A stretch of DNA of 39,723 nt from a virus. Where the stretch lies: the IMG/VR virus record IMGVR_UViG_3300034072_001830, positions 1-39,723 of that record, one strand, 5' to 3'. The position numbers and the translations under genes are program-made. The notes beneath the pieces were generated by a model, which worked only from the letters and a program-made list of their open reading frames with translations, did no database searches and had not been told where the DNA came from. Below, piece after piece: positions 1-6,384 of this stretch. Position 1 is the stretch's first letter. The number at the start of each line of letters is the position of its first letter.

Positions 1-1204
1 TGAAAACAAAAGGCTGCGCTTCTGCGCCAGCGCCGACATCCGTTTCTTCGGTCTCCGTTTCCGCCGCTACCTCCTCATGCGCCGCAGGAGCAGCTTCTGA
101 GGGCGCGGTTTCGACGATTTCATCGTCCGCGACTGCGTTTTCTTCGGCTTGAGCCTCTTCGGCAGGGGCATCGGCGATTGCCCGCTCGGTTAAGGGCGCT
201 TCTGCTTCATCCTCATCGAGTTCGAAAAGATCGGCGATGTCGTCCGTCATCGCCACATTCGCAGCGGTGTCGGCGTCCTGCGCGGAAAGCGCCGCCGGGG
301 TTTCCGTTTCGTCTTCCGGCAGGGACAGGACGCTGCCGTCATCCTGCTGCGCTGGCGCTTCTTCTTCGGGATCGACCGGCAGTTCCTGTACCTCTTCCAC
401 ATCCTCGATGCCGGCAACAGCGTCGAGCACGGAATCGAAGGAGGTTGCAGCGGCAACAGTCTTGGCCTCCGCAACCGGCAGGGCTGGCGCTTCCTGCGGC
501 CTGTCTTCGAAAAAACCATTGACGGGATCGAGTGTTCCCAGCGCGGTTTCGACCACGAACATCAGGTTCAGTTCGGGCGATGTCGCGATCTGGCCGGTGG
601 CCGCGGGCAGATAACCCTTGCCGGTCGGCACCGGCCGCTTGACGAGATGGCCGGGCTGTCCGGCCGCCATCTTCACCAGCGTCCGCGCTGTGTGGGGCGT
701 AATACCGAGAGAAGAAAAGCCGGGGGAAGCAGCGACAATCTCGTTCTCGCCGTTCAGAACCGCCATATGGATATCGGGGTCGTCGAACCCTTCGATCATG
801 CGCCGGGCGCATTCCGCCGTGTCGGGTGCGGCCTGATCGGTGAGGGCGGAAAACAGGATGGCGGGCTGGCCGGGTTCGGCCTCGATGACTTCCGCGCGCG
901 CGGTAACGGCAAGGCTGCGGAAACCCGAGGTGATGCGAATGGTAAACGGCAGGCTGTCGCCCGCTTTGGAAAGCCGCGCCGCCGCGGCCGCCAGTTGCCG
1001 GAAGGTCACGTCCTGCGGTTTCGGGCCCTGTTCCAGAAAATCATAGACCATCGGCGTGCCAAACAGCGCCGCACCCCGGCCATTGGCCCAAAGGGCGTTT
1101 TTAAGGTCGAGCGAGAACAACGCCATGGCCTCGCCGCGCCCGAAACCGTCACGCACCCGTTCATGCACTGCGATATCGATAAAGGGATACTGGACGGCGG
1201 GCAT
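1..1204 (-). CDS. N-terminal part of a large PdhS/CbrA-like sensor histidine kinase (partial, runs off the left edge)
   Basis: An uninterrupted minus-strand frame of 401 codons starts at ATG 1204 and is still open at base 1. The protein begins MPAVQYPFIDIAVHERV. Residues about 1-240 look globular and sensory-like; from about residue 240 it becomes a long acidic, Ala/Glu/Asp-rich linker. This layout (N-terminal sensor region, acidic low-complexity linker, then PAS and kinase domains) fits large cytoplasmic cell-cycle kinases of Rhizobiales such as PdhS and CbrA, which act on DivK and feed the CckA-CtrA phosphorelay. The PAS, HisKA and ATPase domains would lie outside the window, so the family is inferred from the N-terminus only. 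A CtrA-type box lies 87-101 bases upstream of the start, which fits the role. It is a host gene, not part of the prophage. Confidence 0.6.
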   Translation of the reverse strand, partial: MPAVQYPFIDIAVHERVRDGFGRGEAMALFSLDLKNALWANGRGAALFGTPMVYDFLEQGPKPQDVTFRQLAAAAARLSKAGDSLPFTIRITSGFRSLAVTARAEVIEAEPGQPAILFSALTDQAAPDTAECARRMIEGFDDPDIHMAVLNGENEIVAASPGFSSLGITPHTARTLVKMAAGQPGHLVKRPVPTGKGYLPAATGQIATSPELNLMFVVETALGTLDPVNGFFEDRPQEAPALPVAEAKTVAAATSFDSVLDAVAGIEDVEEVQELPVDPEEEAPAQQDDGSVLSLPEDETETPAALSAQDADTAANVAMTDDIADLFELDEDEAEAPLTERAIADAPAEEAQAEENAVADDEIVETAPSEAAPAAHEEVAAETETEETDVGAGAEAQPFVF

Positions 1205-1290
1205 GTCGAAACCTATTCTGGCACTACCGGACCTCGCGGGCTTTCGGCTTCCTCATGAAGCTCTAAACGTAAACCCGCCGAGGCATCACG

Positions 1291-1305
1291 TTAACAGAAT
1301 TTTAA
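1291..1305 (-). promoter_or_regulatory. CtrA-type binding site upstream of the kinase gene
   Basis: On the minus strand the sequence reads TTAA-AATTCTG-TTAAC, an exact match to the full CtrA site TTAA-N7-TTAAC known in alphaproteobacteria. It lies 87-101 bases before the kinase start at 1204. A further TTAA half-site lies at 1361-1364, and a 15-bp palindrome (AGGCCGC-C-GCGGCCT) at 1372-1386. The match is seen directly; control by CtrA is inferred. Confidence 0.55.
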
Positions 1306-1458
1306 ATAACTTCACAGGGCGATCCGGTCCACCATCCGCCGGATGAATCGCCAAATAGAGTTAACGTCAACAGGCCGCCGCGGCCTCTTAGTGACAATCC
1401 GGCCCATTGAAAAGAGCTTGCCTTTCTTCGCCTTTTTTCGCAAAATTCGAACAGGCAC

Positions 1459-1487
1459 TTGCAAATGGGCAAAACACCTTTTATGTC
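1459..1487 (+). promoter_or_regulatory. Possible promoter of the tRNA-His gene
   Basis: TTGCAA at 1459-1464 and TATGTC at 1482-1487 are separated by 17 bases, placing a start site near 1494, about 26 bases before the mature tRNA. The match to the consensus is moderate. Confidence 0.4.
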
Positions 1488-1519
1488 ACCCCCCGTGACG
1501 CCGCTTCGGCGTTTCATGT

Positions 1520-1596
1520 GCGGTTGTAGCTCAGTTGGTTAGAGCGCAGGTTTGTGGCACCTGAGGTCGGTGGTTCGACCCCACTCAACCGTACCA
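1520..1596 (+). tRNA. tRNA-His (anticodon GTG)
   Basis: The 77-base sequence folds as a cloverleaf: acceptor GCGGTTG/CAACCGT, D arm GCTC...GAGC, anticodon loop with GTG inside TTTGTGGC, T arm with GGTTCGACC, and encoded CCA at 1594-1596. Position 1 pairs as G1-U72, the discriminator is A73, and no extra G-1 is encoded in the pairing. This is the special tRNA-His type of many alphaproteobacteria, whose histidyl-tRNA synthetase does not use G-1. tRNA genes are common phage integration sites, and foreign-looking genes start right after this one, so it may be attL. No second copy of its 3' end is present in the window. Confidence 0.93.
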
Positions 1597-1598
1597 TT

Positions 1599-1647
1599 CC
1601 CCTCTCCCAGTAAGTTCATATGTCACAAGGACTTACCGGGAGAGGGG
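1599..1647. repeat. Long inverted repeat directly after tRNA-His
   Basis: CCCCTCTCCC (1599-1608) pairs with GGGAGAGGGG (1638-1647), and GTAAGT (1610-1615) with ACTTAC (1631-1636), with one mismatch between the two blocks and a 15-base loop. It begins two bases after the tRNA CCA. There is no T-run after it on either strand, so it does not look like a normal intrinsic terminator. It could be a processing hairpin, a terminator that needs a factor, or part of an attachment site. Confidence 0.6.
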
Positions 1648-1685
1648 AAAAATTCTCCCGACCCTTTCATCTCCGAAAATCGACG

Positions 1686-1704
1686 TGTTATGAAATTCAT
1701 AACA
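1686..1704. promoter_or_regulatory. 19-bp perfect palindrome, possible operator of the HEPN gene
   Basis: TGTTATGAA-A-TTCATAACA is a perfect palindrome with 9-base arms. A second small inverted repeat, CGTTGT-GTTG-ACAACG, lies at 1720-1735, and the motif ATAACA recurs at 1710-1715. They lie between tRNA-His and the HEPN gene. They could bind a repressor of that gene or be integrase arm sites; nothing in the sequence decides between these. Confidence 0.5.
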
Positions 1705-1890
1705 TCCCCATAACATTTTCGTTGTGTTGACAACGCAGAACGGGAAGTGAACTTTCGGCACGAATACGGTCCCGGCGCTCTGTTTCTGTCGTCCGAAAGT
1801 CCTGCAATCCCAAGATTTCGACTGGCATTCACACCTCCGGCTGTATTTGATTGGCGCTGTAAAACCAATCCTTGTCTCGTGAGTCGCGCG

Positions 1891-2847
1891 ATGTCTGATG
1901 AACCCTACATTGCCTATCGGTGTCCCGCCTGTGACCAGTTGGTCACGCAGGATTGCGATTTCCCCTATTTCGACGAAACAGCCGATTATCGGCACGAGGC
2001 TGTTGATCAGACCGATTGTGTGGCGCAGTGCTCTTGCGGCGAGCAGCACATTTTCACGATCACGGCATTTGGGGCGAACTATTGTGAAGTGGTCGCGCAA
2101 GGTGACCTACACATCAGGGTGATGTTGTATCGGCCCCCCTCGATCGAGGATGAAGAGCAATATGAGATGTTTCTCGACTCTCCCGAACTCGACGATCCAT
2201 ATCGAATTTTTCTCAGGTCGTCGTCCGGGCTGTCCAGCCTCGCTAGAGTGGAAGTGCCGGTGGAGCGCTTGGAGCAGGCCCAGTACCGGATGCTCTACGC
2301 AAATAACATCGCCATCCTGGAGGCGTACCTTTGCGATCGACTGATCGACCTTGTCTCATACGACGACGAAGTGCTTCGAAAGTTCGTGCTCAGACACAAG
2401 CCGCTGAAGTCAATGACGGTGTCGATCCATTCCGTCCTTGGTCACCCGGGCATGGCAAGGAAGCAGGCAGTCAAATATCTCCGAGACTTCCTTTTCCACA
2501 AGCTGGACGCCGTGCAGGCTATTTACAGGGACGCGTTCGACATCGACGTGTTTGCAAATACCGCTCGGAAAGACGCACTTGCCGAGATGGTGAAGATTCG
2601 GCACGACCTTGTTCATCGCAACGGCCGGGACAAAGAGACTGGCCGCCTTCATGTGTTCGAACCGATAGACCTTAGCCGTGTCAGTCAGGCAGTCGGCGGC
2701 TTAGTTCACGAAGTTGAGGACAAGCTGGCTTCTCATGTTCGCTTAAAGCGCTTTCGCACCTTCGAAAATCCTCCACCCGCAACGCCGGAGCCGATAAATT
2801 TCGGCGAGCTGAGTGATGAGGAAGCTGAGGCAGCGGTGGGCCGATAG
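1891..2847 (+). CDS. HEPN-domain protein with N-terminal cysteine cluster
   Basis: The 318-residue product from ATG 1891 has a likely zinc ribbon at its N-terminus (C11, C14, C22, C43, C47, C49). Its C-terminal helical half carries the HEPN signature R-X4-H (R237 to H242, in IRHDLVHRNG). HEPN proteins are often metal-independent RNases, many of them toxins or abortive-infection effectors; that activity here is inferred. The frame is open upstream to 1747, but those 48 codons are low-quality and the MSDEPY start gives a clean domain. The gene stands alone on the plus strand next to tRNA-His, with the neighbouring genes on the other strand. No antitoxin-like small partner is visible. Palindromes at 1686-1704 and 1720-1735 may control it. 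Confidence 0.7.
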   Translation: MSDEPYIAYRCPACDQLVTQDCDFPYFDETADYRHEAVDQTDCVAQCSCGEQHIFTITAFGANYCEVVAQGDLHIRVMLYRPPSIEDEEQYEMFLDSPELDDPYRIFLRSSSGLSSLARVEVPVERLEQAQYRMLYANNIAILEAYLCDRLIDLVSYDDEVLRKFVLRHKPLKSMTVSIHSVLGHPGMARKQAVKYLRDFLFHKLDAVQAIYRDAFDIDVFANTARKDALAEMVKIRHDLVHRNGRDKETGRLHVFEPIDLSRVSQAVGGLVHEVEDKLASHVRLKRFRTFENPPPATPEPINFGELSDEEAEAAVGR

Positions 2848-2862
2848 CGCCACTACTGGACC

Positions 2863-3405
2863 TCAGTTCTGATTTTTAACTACGTTCGGCCCGAGGTCGG
2901 GTGACGCTCCGCCGCTATGGTGCCGAATGCGCCCAGCGACAATGTGCGCCATCATCATGGTGGCAGCCGCGGACTTCGCATGGACCTGGTAAGTCGATCC
3001 ATCGACCGAGAACGTCGCACGGTGTGGGCCGAACTCTAGCCGCAACGACTGCCAGACGTCAGGGTGTGAGACCATCATAAGTTTCGACACACCTGGCACG
3101 GACGTTGACCAGGCATTATCTTCGCCGCTGGCGGCTACGCGAAGGTATGACGTGTCCATTGATGTCGGTGGCCACTCCTCAACGGATAGATAGGCTTGGA
3201 CCTTCCTGTCGAGAAAGGTGCTGGGAGGAGCGTCTGACAGGACCTGCATGATCTCTTCGTAGGTCAATCTTCGGGGACGCTGGAACTCGGGCTTTCGGTG
3301 CTCTTCGCGAAGCAAGCGACCCTCTTCTGCGTCCGCATCGGCTCGGTTCGCTCGGATATTTGCACCGAAGGACCTGTAGAAATTTCCAATAAATGACCGC
3401 TTCAC
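2863..3405 (-). CDS. Hypothetical protein, 180 residues, downstream of the GIY-YIG gene
   Basis: A complete 180-codon frame starts MKRSFIGNFYRSFG. I do not recognise a family. The N-terminal 45 residues are basic and charged (RANRADADAEEGR), and the C-terminal part alternates hydrophobic and polar residues with a stretch AKSAAATMMMAHI that could be a helix. It starts 12 bases after the stop of the GIY-YIG gene on the same strand, so the two probably form a small operon. Its stop is tail-to-tail with the HEPN gene, only 15 bases away. It may be a partner or regulator of the nuclease, but nothing in the sequence proves this. Confidence 0.55.
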   Translation of the reverse strand: MKRSFIGNFYRSFGANIRANRADADAEEGRLLREEHRKPEFQRPRRLTYEEIMQVLSDAPPSTFLDRKVQAYLSVEEWPPTSMDTSYLRVAASGEDNAWSTSVPGVSKLMMVSHPDVWQSLRLEFGPHRATFSVDGSTYQVHAKSAAATMMMAHIVAGRIRHHSGGASPDLGPNVVKNQN

Positions 3406-3417
3406 CGTTGTGTCCTC

Positions 3418-4071
3418 CTACTGACCTGAAACGCCGAGGATGTTCCAGGCCGGCTGTATCTTGGCGATAAGACCAGCTTCCAAGCCCGCCGCGGTGTTAA
3501 CCGGTAACCCATTCCACTCACTTGCCGCAGGCGTCGCGACCAGAACCTTCACCCGTTTACCTGCAGCCAAGGCGTCCTGTATCAGCGCCTTCACACGCGC
3601 GTTGGTCCGTTGCCTCTCGTATCCCCGACGATAGCCGTCCAGACGAGCCCGCAGGCCGCGCTGTGTCAGGCCGACGTACATGACGACGTCGTCCACCACA
3701 AAAGAGTATACTCCTGCGTCGGCTGGGGCCTTGGCATCGATCAGGAAGTCCTCGTTTTCGACTTTCCACTCCCCGAGAAAGTGGAAGCCAGCCCGCAGCA
3801 GCACCTCCCATGAAGTTCCCGTGGATGCTTCATCGGTGTCGTCATCACCGACCTCGACGATGACAGGCTCGCGTTCGAGGCTGACTTCTTCTCTCGGTTG
3901 GAGGCCCTCGGTTATCCCGGCGTCTACGAGGACCTTCCGGACATGCTGGTAGCGGATGCCGAGGAGAGAGGCGATTTCGGTTCTCATGTACCCGGCACGG
4001 GCTAGCGCCCTGATCATGTCTGATTTCGTCGGGAGGCCTGTAGTCACTTCGTTGAATGTTGGTCTCGTCAT
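3418..4071 (-). CDS. HTH + GIY-YIG nuclease
   Basis: The 217-residue product has an N-terminal helix-turn-helix-like segment (about 18-52) with the core TEIASLLGIRYQHVRKVL. An acidic linker (60-85) follows, then a GIY-YIG domain from about 95. Visible nuclease motifs are G120-V-Y122, M131-Y-V-G134, R141, the glutamate E198 in GLEAGLIAKIQPAWN and the closing N210. GIY-YIG enzymes cut DNA with one metal ion and include homing nucleases and type II restriction enzymes such as the Eco29kI and Hpy188I families. The gene is divergent from the MT-A70 methyltransferase, with a 300-base control region between them, so it may be a second nuclease of that modification system or a solitary HTH-guided nuclease. 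The product call is firm at the domain level; the role is inferred. Confidence 0.7.
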   Translation of the reverse strand: MTRPTFNEVTTGLPTKSDMIRALARAGYMRTEIASLLGIRYQHVRKVLVDAGITEGLQPREEVSLEREPVIVEVGDDDTDEASTGTSWEVLLRAGFHFLGEWKVENEDFLIDAKAPADAGVYSFVVDDVVMYVGLTQRGLRARLDGYRRGYERQRTNARVKALIQDALAAGKRVKVLVATPAASEWNGLPVNTAAGLEAGLIAKIQPAWNILGVSGQ

Positions 4072-4169
4072 CGCTGTCTACTCGTCGGTCTCTTAGTTCC
4101 AAATCGTTTCGCGACTATTCTACGACGAACTTTAACGTCAGGTTGCGGAGCAATACTTGACGCGAATCG

Positions 4170-4229
4170 AATTAAGAACAAATTAAGAACACGAGATAAG
4201 CACGGTGTGAGTCTGCGATTGCAGACTCA
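4170..4229. promoter_or_regulatory. Control region between the GIY-YIG and methyltransferase genes
   Basis: Two perfect tandem copies of the 11-mer AATTAAGAACA lie at 4170-4180 and 4181-4191. They are followed by a perfect inverted repeat TGAGTCTGC-GATT-GCAGACTCA at 4208-4229. Both lie in the 300-base divergent gap (4072-4370), where a regulator of a restriction-modification locus would bind. No C-protein gene is visible; the HTH of the GIY-YIG protein or the methyltransferase itself could act here. The repeats are seen directly, the role is inferred. Confidence 0.5.
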
Positions 4230-4370
4230 ATCTGGGGACCGCTGAACAAAGGAATGTCCGGCGCAAGCCTGATGTGGTAGGCCAAGGGCAACTGTCAGCA
4301 CATTTTGGCTCGATCGAACACCGCATTTCCGGTAAGCAGATTGGTACAGCCACGGAATAAGGAGATATCA

Positions 4371-5030
4371 TTGCTCAAGCGCACCGACGACGCACCGTCT
4401 CCTTCACAGGACTTTCTCGACTTCACGGCTGGCCGCCGGTTCAAAACCATCATGGCGGACCCACCATGGCAGTTCATCAACCGAACCGGTAAGGTAGCGC
4501 CTGAACACAAGCGCCTGTCGCGCTATGGAACCATGGCACTTCCCGAAATCATGGCTCTGCCTGTTGAACAGGCATGCGCTTCGACTGCCCATCTGTATCT
4601 TTGGGTGCCGAATGCGCTCTTGCCCGAGGGCCTTGAGGTCATGAAGGCATGGGGATTCCAATACAAGTCGAACTTGGTCTGGCACAAAGTCCGTAAGGAC
4701 GGTGGCTCCGATGGCCGCGGCGTAGGCTTCTACTTCCGGAACGTGACTGAGCTGATCCTGTTCGGCGTTCGGGGCAAGAACGCACGGACACTCGATCCCG
4801 GTCGTTCTCAGGTCAACTACCTGTCATCTCGTAAACGCGAACACTCCCGCAAGCCCGATGAGCAGTATCCGCTGATCGAGGCCTGCTCTCCCGGCCCATA
4901 CCTCGAAATGTTCGGCCGTGGCGTGCGCAAGGGATGGACCACGTGGGGCAATCAGGCCGATGAGGCATATGAGCCCGATTGGAAGACCTACGGATTCAAT
5001 TCTGCCACTGATCGCGTCGCGGCCGAGTAA
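4371..5030 (+). CDS. MT-A70 family DNA adenine methyltransferase
   Basis: The start is taken as TTG 4371, because AAGGAG lies at 4359-4364 with a 6-base spacer; a TTG at 4305 has no such site. This gives 219 residues. The catalytic motif DPPW is at residues 30-33, in KTIMADPPWQF, and the SAM-binding fold continues through LYLWVPNALLPEG and later MFGRGVRKGWTTWG. MT-A70 enzymes transfer methyl to the N6 of adenine using SAM; in bacteria they are mostly phage or restriction-modification DNA methylases. Its stop touches that of the BglII/BstYI-like endonuclease gene on the other strand (tail to tail, no gap), the usual layout of a type II pair. It would protect host DNA from that enzyme. Confidence 0.8.
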   Translation: MLKRTDDAPSPSQDFLDFTAGRRFKTIMADPPWQFINRTGKVAPEHKRLSRYGTMALPEIMALPVEQACASTAHLYLWVPNALLPEGLEVMKAWGFQYKSNLVWHKVRKDGGSDGRGVGFYFRNVTELILFGVRGKNARTLDPGRSQVNYLSSRKREHSRKPDEQYPLIEACSPGPYLEMFGRGVRKGWTTWGNQADEAYEPDWKTYGFNSATDRVAAE

Positions 5031-5939
5031 TCACTCGGTCGGGGCGACTATGCCTTCCTGTTCCTGAGCTTCGTCTTCTCTTTCGATGTCGACAAGCTCA
5101 AGTCCTTCGTCGAAGGTGACGATGCTGGACGGCAGCCCCACGAGGACGAGTGGGCACGGATTTCCCACGCCGCGGTGGACCCGATCCTCAAGTTTTGACC
5201 AGTGTGTTGTGGCCTGGCCATATTTGTCTGATACGAACTGGCTAGCCCAAGCTTCCTCGTACGACATGCCTGCACGCATCCGTCGTTCGACCTCTCTGTT
5301 CTGTCGCGCCGTACGGCTCATGCCGAACCCGGTAACGGCTTCGTGGGAGTTCAATCCGCGTTCGACAGCGAAGCGCTGCACCATCGGCTTCAACTCGTCC
5401 TGCATCGACGTGCCACGAGTGACGATCACACCGACCGAAATCGCTCCGTCCGCATGTAGGCGTTTGAAGTTTTCTAGGTCGCGATCGAAGAACGGGTCCT
5501 TGTTGTTCCATTCGATTTCGCAAGCGACGACGCCGGGCTCAAATGCCTTAACGTGGTCGATCTCGTGAGAGATTGCTTCCCTTGCGACCCCGTTGATGGT
5601 CTTCTCGACGATGAAATTCATCTTGGTCCAGCCAAGCTCGGCGAGCGATCGGCGCAGACGCTGCGTGCCCTGAGACTCGCCGCCGCCTGAGCCCACGATC
5701 TCCTCGATCGGTATTGAAAGACCTCCAATCGCGGCCTCAAGCTCGGCGACGGCGTCAGGGAAATCGACGCTGAGGATAGCGCGAGCATGGGAATGGACTT
5801 CGACTTGGAAGCCGCGTTCTATCAGGGCGTCAAACATGATTTCATTCGCAGAGTGATTCGTTGCCTGATGGTACCACAACCTTGGAATGAAGACGCGGTG
5901 GCTATTCTTTTGCGGCCTCGATCTGACCGGTTGCGCCAA
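5031..5939 (-). CDS. BglII/BstYI-like type II restriction endonuclease
   Basis: This protein of up to 302 residues matches the BstYI/BglII pattern. Early it has VEVHSHARAILSVDFPDAV; at the core EIDHVK followed by ACEIEWNNKDPFFDRDL, giving the PD-(D/E)XK-type residues D128, E141 and E143; and later the conserved PLVLVGLPSS. Family members cut GATC-centred sites, but the site cut here cannot be read from sequence. The outermost start is a TTG at 5939, inside the end of the PIN gene (38-base overlap) and without a clear ribosome site, so translation may be coupled to PIN and the first residues are uncertain. It faces the MT-A70 methylase gene tail to tail, the expected partner. Expressing it from the PIN operon while its methylase has its own promoter is unusual. 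Confidence 0.75.
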   Translation of the reverse strand: MAQPVRSRPQKNSHRVFIPRLWYHQATNHSANEIMFDALIERGFQVEVHSHARAILSVDFPDAVAELEAAIGGLSIPIEEIVGSGGGESQGTQRLRRSLAELGWTKMNFIVEKTINGVAREAISHEIDHVKAFEPGVVACEIEWNNKDPFFDRDLENFKRLHADGAISVGVIVTRGTSMQDELKPMVQRFAVERGLNSHEAVTGFGMSRTARQNREVERRMRAGMSYEEAWASQFVSDKYGQATTHWSKLEDRVHRGVGNPCPLVLVGLPSSIVTFDEGLELVDIEREDEAQEQEGIVAPTE

Positions 5940-6384
5940 AGGCGGGCAGGGTGGCCGATGCTGTGACTGTTACGGACTTCGGCGGGACGATCAGTTCCAG
6001 ATCAGGGAAGTACTTCACGAAGTCTTTCTGGTTGTTCGTCATCAGGGGCGCGTTCTCCTGCATCGCCTCAGCTCCGATGAAGAAGTCTGGCAAGAGGCTG
6101 TTTTTGGGACCTTTATTGACGGTCTTGTATTTCTGGTAAGCGCGTCCAGCTCCCAAAAGGGCGTCATCGCTTCCCGGATATCTTTCGACGCCCAACTCGC
6201 CGAGAACGTGGTTCACTTCGGCAACATCTTTAAACGTGACGCTGACCTCAGAATAGACAACGTCCGATATGATAATTGGCCCCTGCTGCTTGCGGGCGTT
6301 GAACTGATCGAGGGCCCACTGGTGGTTCGTCTCGGTGGCCTTGATCAGGGAGATGAGGATGCTCGAGTCTAAAAACGTAGTCAT
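5902..6384 (-). CDS. PIN-domain nuclease (VapC-like)
   Basis: The 160-residue product shows the PIN fold acidic set: D6 in TTFLDSSILISL, E46 in VVYSEVSV, D100 in LPDFFIGAEA, and the NNQKDF segment with D121. PIN domains are metal-dependent RNases, typically toxins of VapBC pairs. The length is slightly above a normal VapC because of a C-terminal tail of about 20 residues. Its ATG shares four bases (ATGA) with the stop of the 363-residue gene upstream, showing tight coupling, and its end overlaps the restriction endonuclease start. The upstream partner is far too large for a VapB antitoxin and has no visible ribbon-helix-helix or AbrB motif, so this is not an ordinary toxin-antitoxin pair. Confidence 0.75.
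   Translation of the reverse strand: MTTFLDSSILISLIKATETNHQWALDQFNARKQQGPIIISDVVYSEVSVTFKDVAEVNHVLGELGVERYPGSDDALLGAGRAYQKYKTVNKGPKNSLLPDFFIGAEAMQENAPLMTNNQKDFVKYFPDLELIVPPKSVTVTASATLPAFGATGQIEAAKE

Noticed and set aside
1-836. Arg/Pro/Ser-rich frames on both strands at the left edge
   Set aside because: They are shadows of the kinase frame, which is open over all 1204 bases with sensible protein sequence.
1520-1596. Search for a second copy of the tRNA 3' end as attR
   Set aside because: No other match to the last part of the tRNA was found in the window, so the prophage limits stay unproven.
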